Part shown: positions 57,601 through 64,000 of the stretch, one piece after another | Layout of the letters: each line of letters opens with the position of its first letter | Position numbering within the stretch: position 1 is the first letter of the stretch | Source of the DNA: Branchiostoma floridae | Lineage: Eukaryota > Chordata > Leptocardii > Amphioxiformes > Branchiostomatidae | NCBI RefSeq assembly: GCF_000003815.2 | Contig: NC_049983.1 | Coordinates: 4,535,638 to 4,599,637, forward strand | Direction: 5' to 3' | DNA length: 64,000 nucleotides | The notes under the pieces: generated by a model | Databases searched by the model: none | Told to the model about the DNA's origin: nothing | What the model saw: the letters and a program-made list of their open reading frames with translations, nothing else | Program-made: the position numbers and the translations under genes

Positions 57601-60191
57601 GAAAAAAGTTAAACTTATCTGTTTTCTGTTATTATACCGGATTCTGTGCATAAATTCCATATGACACTACTACCACGCTTGCTAAGATGCACGATTCTTT
57701 ACAATAAATATATCTTTCTGTTTTGCATCATTACAGGACCTAACTCAGCAGATTGGGCCGCAGGTAAATGTAAGTTACAATTTTATGCACTCTACACTAA
57801 AACATGTTTAAAGTGTCCTGAATTTGACTCTTATGTATTTTGAATCATTCAGTCAGTTCTTAACAAGCAATTACAATAACAATAGCAAAAGTAACAATAG
57901 GGAAGTGTAAATGATATCAACAAAGGAGTGTTAATGACATTAACAAGTAAATTCTTTTTAGACTTTACCTGTCTATGGTGCTGACGGTCGTGCTGTGATC
58001 GCTTTTTTAGGAAAAAGTACTCAAAGACATCAAAGTGAAGTCATCAGAATACAACCCTTCACCACAGTGTGCAAACGAGAGAGCTGTCGAGAAGGTAACA
58101 AATAGAAGTGTGTCCACGCTGCTCGTCAATGGTTGCCCTCAGCTAGATGCTGACCAGGACAACCAAGCAAAGAAGAAGGAACCTGCAGCCACTCTGCCCA
58201 CACTGCTGCTCAATGGTTGCCCTCTGCAGCTAGACGATGACCAGCACAACCAAGCGAAGCAGGAACCTGCAGCCGCTCTGCCCAGACTGCTGCTCAATGG
58301 TTGCCCTCTGCAGCTAGACGATGACCAGCACAACCAAGCGAAGGAGGAACCTGCATCCGCTCTGCCCACACTGCTGCTCAATGGTTGCCCTCTGCAGCTA
58401 GACGATGACCAGCACAACCAAGCGAAGCAGGAACCTGCAGCCGCTCTGCCCACACTGCTGCTCAATGGTTGCCCTCTGCTGCTAGACGATGACCAGGACA
58501 ACCAAGCAGAGAAGAAGGAACCTGCAGCCGCTCTGCCCACACTGCTGCTCAATGGTTGCCCTCTGCTGCTAGACAATGACCAGAACAACCAAGCAAAGGA
58601 GGAACCTGCAGCCGCTCTCCCCACACTGCTGCTCAATGGTTGCCCTTTGCTAGACGATGACCAGCACAACCAAGCAAAGAAGAAGGCACCTGCAGCCGCT
58701 CTGCCCACACTGCTGCTCAATGGTTGCCCTCTGCTGCTAGACGATGACCAGCACAACCAAGCGAAGGAGGAACCTGCAGCCGCTCTCCCCACACTGCTGC
58801 CCAATGGTTGCCCTCTGCTAGACGATGACCAGCACAACCAAGCGAAGGAGGAACCTGCAACTGCCCTCCCCACACTGCTGCTCAATGGTTGCCCTTTGCT
58901 AGACGATGACCAGCACAACCAAGCGAAGGAGGAACCTGCAGCCGCTCTCCCCACACTGCTGCCCAACGGTTGCCCTCTGCTGCTAGACGATGACCAGCAC
59001 AACCAAGCGAAGGAGGAACCTGCACCCGCTCTGCCCACACTGCTGCTCAATGGTTGCCCTTTGCTAGACGCTGACCAGCACAACGGAGCAAAGAAAAAGA
59101 AATCTGCAGCCGCTCTGCCCAAGCTTTACCGTAATGGCTGCCCTCTGTTAGACACTGACCAGCACAATGGAGCAATGAATGGACCTCTGGCTGTTGCGCC
59201 TACGCTTGTCTTTAACGGTTGCATTCTGCAAGATGCTGACCAACTCAAGGAAACATTGGAAGAATGGCCTACCCTCTGCATCTCACGGAGTTTCTACAAT
59301 CCCAGCCAGGCGTCAGGGGATTCAAACATAAAAGAACCACCACTTCTTCCTGACATAGAGCTACCACGCTTTCCAGGGTTTTGCGGTGTACAGAGCTTTC
59401 CACGCAGTCCTGTGGAGCACGGAGATAATCAACACTCTTCTGTTGACCCGGCACACTTCCTGTTGCACCCAATACCGCTTAACTTCTTCTTAGAACAGTA
59501 CCTTCTGTCTCAGCGCAGATCAGCTTCTCCAACGGAAGTAAAGGAGTGTGGACTAGGCGATTTCTACCATGAGACCTCGCAGTCAGCATCAACTCCAGAA
59601 CAGGCCAGTTCACCACAAGGAGCACATTCCAAGCTGAATCATGATGCAATGGTCTTGAGACAGAGTCCCTCCATCAGGCTAAGGGCGTCTTTGGAGTCCC
59701 TGCCAACTGTCGACGTCGGTGGTGGAGACATGAAGCCTGCTCCTACAGTAGCACCATGTAGGAAACAGGAGAAGCCTCACAAGTACCGAGAGTTTCAGCA
59801 GAATATGAGCCACCTTGACTTTACTGCACTTGACGAGCCTCGTGGATTGGAAGTCCTGATCGAGAGGAGAGTACCACAGCAGGTCTGGACTGCACCAGAT
59901 GTTGTGAGAGATGGGCCACGCGGAACGGAAATTGCGCTTGAAGAATCAGCTATAAAAGAACACTTCCACTCCGCACAGTATAATGTACTGCAGAGATGTC
60001 AACTCAATGGCATGTTTGGCAAGGCATCAAACAGCAACATGGCCGCTGCGTCTTGTCAGGGAAAGAGCCACAAGTCGCCTGCAGCTGAGGGAGATGACGT
60101 CACTGTTCCTCACAACCCTGCTTCTTTCCCTCTGGCACTGCTGACTTCCAGGATTAAGAAGGGCTACAGACTGACCACTGGATTCTGCTGA
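47563..60191 (+). CDS. Unrecognised coiled-coil and NGCP-repeat protein, copy B
   Basis: Eighteen exons: 47563-47697 (ATG, context CAAACAATGGCG), 48587-48624, 49652-49705, 50072-50168, 50689-50726, 51061-51111, 51286-51327, 51896-51949, 52227-52259, 52701-52736, 53920-53991, 54113-54190, 55159-55224, 55651-55744, 56190-56255, 57468-57506, 57737-57763, 58011-60191 (TGA). Every junction has GT and AG and the phases agree, giving 1066 residues. Exons 1-3 and 4-6 are an internal duplication. Exons 2 to 13 mostly end in phase 2. Coiled-coil parts include RLQQQTEENHRQENEVLR and IREENEKRTARQQEVIRKMR. The last exon has 14 NGCP units, then a tail with PRGLEVLIERK and PRGTEIALEES as a small internal repeat. 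Compared with copy A it differs by repeat number, an extra PGF and scattered substitutions, with no break, so both copies look usable. Family and function are unknown to me. Confidence 0.87.
50034..50168 (+). CDS. Possible alternative first exon of copy B
   Basis: An ATG at 50034 is in frame with exon 4 and adds MITDYHSLYPNIS before VEKRSMFRRMINKL. The same residues stay open in copy A (ATG at 30655 on minus). Conservation of this upstream piece suggests an internal promoter that skips exons 1-3. It is the same exon as 50072-50168 when spliced from upstream. Confidence 0.4.
51603..51652. repeat. (TA)n microsatellite
   Basis: About 50 bp of TA in intron 7 of copy B; copy A has a much shorter run near 29065. 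Confidence 0.95.
51982..51998 (-). promoter_or_regulatory. Single RE1/NRSE-like site in intron 8 of copy B
   Basis: The minus strand reads TTCAGCACCAAGGACAG, 33 bp past the exon 8 donor. It is the mirror of 28711-28731. Confidence 0.55.
52780..53760 (+). repeat. 44-bp minisatellite in intron 10 of copy B
   Basis: About 13 units of CACTCAACCACCTACTCATT plus CACTTGTTCTATTACTCAAT-type sequence lie at about 53170-53750, with degenerate CACTCA repeats before. All three forward frames are open through it, which explains the long unreal frames. Confidence 0.9.
54200..54750 (+). repeat. Degenerate CACTCA-rich stretch, intron 12 of copy B
   Basis: Simple TCACTCA/CACACA-like sequence, the mirror of 26400-26740 in copy A. 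Not coding. Confidence 0.75.
56945..57180 (+). mobile_element. tRNA-derived SINE in intron 15 of copy B
   Basis: The head GGTAGAGCGTTCGGCTCGGA with B-box-like GAGTTCAATCC is followed by the body CACTTTACACAACCTTCCTC, CACCCAGGTGTAAAAATGGG. In copy A the same SINE is split by the ectopic block at 22220-23430. Confidence 0.75.
58113..59270 (+). repeat. Coding minisatellite of copy B, 14 units
   Basis: Units encode TLLLNGCPLLLDDDQHNQ plus AKEEPAAALP variants. The early CPLQLDDDQ units and the QAKQEPA units are specific to copy B, and copy A has its own QEKKEPA block, so the arrays have been reshaped separately. Confidence 0.9.
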
Positions 60192-61438
60192 CAGAACTGT
60201 TGCAGAAACAGATTGCAGAAGACTTGACAGGATTTTGTGTCACAATAGTAGACACTGGACTGTATGTTCAACAAGGTGATTATTTAGGACTTAATACACA
60301 TAGTTGTGGTACACATACAGTGGAAGTCATACCCTACCAGTTGTCTACGGCTAGTTTCCTCTTTTATCAGAATATTGAACTGAAGTCTCATCTACAAAAC
60401 GTACGTGTAAACATTGCTTCAACATTTATTTATTTTACTGTGTTAATTATTCATTACTCTATATATCTTATTGCACCACCTGATGTTAGCATATGAGCCA
60501 ACGATTTAACCAATTGTCTATACACGTCTTTGTACATTTGTAATGACATGGTACATATTCAGCATGTCATCTCAATGTTCTTTTCAAAGAGGTACTAAAA
60601 GTATACAACAGAAATAGATTTGCAAAAAAATATATAGATTTTAACCACAGATGTATTTTACGATCTTTCTGTATCCATGTTTATGTGTGTGTAAAAGCTG
60701 ATAATTTTAACCAGAGACATATTTTGTAATGCGATTCAGAACTATTTACACACATAACAGCTTGTTGTTGTTTGGGCTTTGTATATATGTAAAATGCAAT
60801 ATATGACTTTTGAAGCGCAATGGCTGTGTTGTATTTCTTTGATGGTTGTGTGAATAGGTGTATATGAAATTAGTTGAATTTTTTTCAAAAGGTGTAGACA
60901 CATACTTTGAAGTTTTTATGTCTGTTCAGTACATCCTGTTCATGGAGTGACCTATGGTGTTAGTAGTCTCACAATATTTCCCCTATTTTTATTTTATTTT
61001 ATGCAAGAATGTATTCTTCTGCAGCTCAATGGCCTTTAGTTCTTGTCATATAATTACCTACAATTTGTACAATTACAAAAAATCCAAGCCAAAATATAAA
61101 CCCCAAGACAGAAGCCCAAGTTCTAAACAAATCCAAAAAAAATCCTATTTAAACAGACCCCAGGGGTTTAAACCCCACGTTTTAAACTGTTCTTCTTACG
61201 TAACAGATTAAGGCCTAATTTACAACTGCTATTTGGCTGGAGAAGATTACTATATAACTTATGCAAATGGAAACCTTCCATACATAATGAATGAGAAACA
61301 CTCTAACCATCAGCCTTAAGGTTGGCGGAGGTATGAAGTTGTGGAACCCATTTCAAACCTCAACCTTTATGTTTGGCACAAAGGTACACATCCTCTTGAG
61401 GATTTGAAATAATTTGTTTTTAATCACCATCATCAAAA
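60192..61438 (+). other. Copy B 3' UTR and flank
   Basis: It matches the copy A flank to about 60870. The small frame at 60200-60496 begins just after the stop and is not conserved in copy A. I see no further gene. Confidence 0.5.
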
Positions 61439-61725
61439 CCAGTGCAATGGCTGACTGGGTAGAGTGTTTGCCTTGAATTTGGTAGGTCATGAGTTCGATC
61501 CCCGGCCGAGTCATACCAAAGACTTTAAAAATGGCACATGCTGCTTTCTCTGGTTAGCACTCAGCACTAATGAGGAAGAGTATGGTAGTTCAACACACAT
61601 CACTACCAGCGGAGCGGACCAGCCCTCTGCAGTAGTGGCACAAATGTGTGGCCCAAGGGCTACTCGAAATGGAGATGGGCGCCACCCAAGTATCTGCACA
61701 GATGTATGAGCAACTTTAACTTTAA
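61439..61725 (+). mobile_element. tRNA-derived SINE with 11-bp target duplication
   Basis: CATCATCAAAA flanks both sides (61428-61438 and 61726-61736). The head has A box TGACTGGGTAGAG and B box GAGTTCGATCC; the tail is AACTTTAACTTTAA. The intact duplication means a fairly recent insertion. Confidence 0.85.
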
Positions 61726-61841
61726 CATCATCAAAATAGTACAACAACCTAATGTGACCATGTCCTAGGATACATGTAGCTTCTACAAAAACAAATCCAG
61801 GACTGTCCACAAGATGCTGGTAAACTGGTCAATCAGATAAC

Positions 61842-61847
61842 TTTATT
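61842..61847 (-). terminator. Likely poly(A) signal of HDHD3
   Basis: AATAAA on minus, about 370 bp past the HDHD3 stop. Confidence 0.45.
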
Positions 61848-62215
61848 AGTTCTGAAACAAACCTGCAACAATATCATGTAATGGCAGAAATTATACAAGC
61901 ACACATGCCTCACGTGTATAGCAGTAGTATCCAGTAACATAACAATACAGACTGATGAATAACAGTAAACAATGGCACGTTGGAAAACCGTTAGAGGCTA
62001 TACCTATCTTGCTATTTTCAAAATATATGTAGGATTGTTACTCTCCAAGCAGAGGTTTGGTTCCGACTGTTTTTTCTATGTGTTTTAGGCATTTTTGTCA
62101 GGCCTTCTATTTTGTACCATTTTCTATATGTGCTGTACATAATAGATAGCCCAACAAAATTTCTGCTCTAAGTTCAACTTTGGAGTGGAATGTATTCAGA
62201 TGTAGATCTTACTGC

Positions 62216-62953
62216 TCAGCTGCTGCTTTTCTTAATGCATTTCACCACTTCCTCTATATTGGACACCGCGTGGAATTTATCGCATTCTAACAATTCTGGC
62301 GGGACGTCTACGTTATTCCGGTTGATCCAGATGGCGTGCATTCCCACGCGCAGTGCGGGTTCGACATCCAGCCTGAGGTTGTCGCCAAGGTGAACAGCGT
62401 GAGATGGTTGAACATTTCCAGCCAACTGTAAGGCTAGTTGGAAAATCTGACAGTCTGGTTTTGCCACCTGAGCGTCCACTGATGTCAGGACAAAGTCGAA
62501 GAGGTGGCATAAGTCCAGCTCCGACAGAACCTTGGGTAGCCGTTCATCGAAGTTGGAGATGACGCCCAGCTTCACACCTTTGTCACGAATGGCTTCCAGC
62601 GCCTCTTTAGTCTGGGGATAGACCTCCCAGTGCTTTCCTCCATTGAACTCTTCAAACAGCTGCTTTGCCACAGTATCTAATGCCGGGGATTTGGGGACTC
62701 CTGAATCCAGAAATGTCTTCTTAACAAGATCGGTCCACCACACCTTAGTGGAGATGCCGCTCATGCAGCCAAAGTTACTGTAGCTTTGACTCTGTTCCTT
62801 GTAGTTCTTCAGAAAGGCACTGTCCAGTTTAGTGGAGTCTACTTTGATGCCATGGCTGTCCGCCACTGCGGCATAGATGGTGCCGGAGGTACTCTTTAGT
62901 TTAAACAGGGTGTTTGTACAGTCTAAAGTAAGCAACTTTGGTCTTATTGCCAT
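62216..62953 (-). CDS. HDHD3: Haloacid dehalogenase-like hydrolase domain-containing protein 3
   Basis: One open exon of 245 residues from MAIRPKLLTLDCTNTL, the same length class as vertebrate HDHD3 (about 250). HAD motifs: LLTLDCTNTL (I, nucleophile D11), VISNFDERL (II, Ser), VAKPDCQIF (III, Lys) and HLGDNLRLD (IV, paired acids). The cap region has SQSYSNFGCMSG and WWTDLV, as in HDHD3. In most HAD phosphatases motif I is DxDxT; here, as in vertebrate HDHD3 (DVKDTL), the +2 Asp is missing (DCTNTL), so ordinary phosphatase action is doubtful. There is no targeting signal that I can see. An intronless gene among intron-rich neighbours could be an old retrocopy, but it is intact. Confidence 0.93.
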   Translation of the reverse strand: MAIRPKLLTLDCTNTLFKLKSTSGTIYAAVADSHGIKVDSTKLDSAFLKNYKEQSQSYSNFGCMSGISTKVWWTDLVKKTFLDSGVPKSPALDTVAKQLFEEFNGGKHWEVYPQTKEALEAIRDKGVKLGVISNFDERLPKVLSELDLCHLFDFVLTSVDAQVAKPDCQIFQLALQLAGNVQPSHAVHLGDNLRLDVEPALRVGMHAIWINRNNVDVPPELLECDKFHAVSNIEEVVKCIKKSSS

Positions 62954-63215
62954 GGTTCTCTTGCCAATATTGCCAATATTCTTTAAGTAGAGTAGAAACT
63001 TTGAGTATTGGCTAATTTTTGTTATACTCTAAGAACTACATAGAGAGTAAATCATCAAAGGCATACAGAACTTCACATCACATTTCACAACTCCAAAGCA
63101 CTCTTCTATTTACAACTTACAAGTGCATTAATCTAGACTTTAAATTTGATAGCTTTCTAAAGTGTTTGCCTGGAGACACATCAGCACAATTCCTCCTAGG
63201 CGTCCTTGTCGTCTG
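62954..63215. other. HDHD3 5' flank
   Basis: Probable promoter region of HDHD3; nothing specific is seen up to the gap. Confidence 0.4.
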
Positions 63216-63315
63216 NNNNNNNNNNNNNNNNNNNNNNNNNNNNNNNNNNNNNNNNNNNNNNNNNNNNNNNNNNNNNNNNNNNNNNNNNNNNNNNNNNNNN
63301 NNNNNNNNNNNNNNN
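63216..63315. other. Assembly gap, 100 N
   Basis: Run of N of a fixed size. Confidence 0.99.
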
Positions 63316-63399
63316 ATTTTTTAACTTGCTTAGAATTTGAAACAGATAATTGAGGACCTGTTGAAAACAAAAACAGAAAGTTCAGAAATTTCATTATCA

Positions 63400-63610
63400 A
63401 TATTTAGGGGTGAGAACATTGTACCAACACAAAGAAACGTCTTTTTTCACCTGTTCGACAAAAAAGGACTTGAGTAGCCCGATTTTGGACCAATTAGAAA
63501 ATGAAAAGTCACATTATCAACAGGCATTCACAAGTTTGGGGGCTTACTAGTCTCAGAAAAGGAACAAGATTCAAATAGTTAATATCTATTTCTACCAAGT
63601 TTCTTCAGTC
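63400..63610. mobile_element. Partial MITE, AGGGGTGGGTACTGGTAC family
   Basis: TAGGGGTGAGAACATTGTAC, then TTTTGGACCAATTAGAAAAT and CAGGCATTCACAAGTTT parallel 876-1040. The far end is replaced by the minisatellite. Confidence 0.55.
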
Positions 63611-63649
63611 AAACCATGCTGATTATGCTGAACCTTTTGTAAAGGACAA

Positions 63650-64000
63650 TTCCTGGGAGTACAGACACTAAAAAGAGTACAGACAATACCGGGGCCAGAC
63701 AATACAGGGGGAATGGATACCAACTAAGGTAAGGATACTACTGTGGTTACAGAAACTACAGGGGTACGGACACTACCGAAGGTATGGACACAACCTAGGA
63801 TACATACACTATAAGAAGTATGGACACTAGGACAATACTGACTCTACAGGGGTACAGACACTACAGGGGTACAGACACTACAGGGGTACAGACACTATAA
63901 AAGGTTCAGACACCACTACGGTTAGGGATACTGACAGGGGTACAGAAATTTTATGATACTTCAGGTGATACGGACAATACACTGGAGATAGGGACACTAC
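63650..64000 (+). repeat. Degenerate 19-bp minisatellite
   Basis: Units of ACACTACAGGGGTACAGAC, clean at 63845-63900 and worn elsewhere. It runs off the window. Confidence 0.85.

Larger units (their letters stand above)
46560..60900 (+). repeat. Right arm of the large inverted duplication
   Basis: This is the mirror of 17900-34120. The inner edge lies at about 46560 against 34120 (ATTTATCATGAAACCTG in inverted copies) and the outer edge at about 60900 against 17900. Hairpins in intron 2, such as 48687-48773 with 37-bp arms, are present in both arms. Confidence 0.9.

Overview
This is animal nuclear DNA: AT-rich introns, GT-AG splice sites, short exons and many small inverted-repeat transposons and tRNA-derived SINEs. 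The mix of a TBC1D22 orthologue close to vertebrate TBC1D22B, an HDHD3 orthologue and this repeat style suggests an invertebrate deuterostome, most likely an amphioxus (Branchiostoma). The species is an inference. There are two 100-N gaps, at 41801-41900 and 63216-63315.

Layout. (1) 20-12315, plus: the 3' part of a TBC1D22 Rab-GAP gene, nine or ten exons. It includes two adjacent 66-bp exons that both encode the catalytic arginine-finger motif and look like a mutually exclusive pair. Its introns hold hAT-like MITEs, a 3.4-kb hAT-like element nested in another MITE, and a foldback element. (2) 12316-17900: 3' flank with little coding signal, but with nine copies at an exact 43-bp period of a sequence matching the vertebrate RE1/NRSE (REST-binding) core. 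(3) About 17.9-34.1 kb (minus) and 46.6-60.9 kb (plus): two arms of a large inverted duplication. Each arm carries one intact copy of an 18-exon gene I do not recognise. The product has an N-terminal chain of short coiled-coil exons, then one huge exon with 14 or 18 tandem units of about 27 residues (core NGCPLLDDDQHNQ), then a unique C-terminal domain. The two copies point away from each other. (4) 34.1-46.6 kb: a single-copy spacer with a secreted FG-GAP beta-propeller-like gene on the minus strand, plus several foldback and TIR elements, one of which carries three perfect CRE palindromes. (5) 60.9-64 kb: a SINE with target-site duplication, an intronless HDHD3 gene (minus), and a degenerate 19-bp minisatellite at the edge.

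The genes show no operon-like relation. The most notable items are the paired arginine-finger exons in TBC1D22, the RE1-like array, and the divergent pair of unrecognised repeat genes with an ectopic, inverted fragment of themselves inside one intron of copy A.
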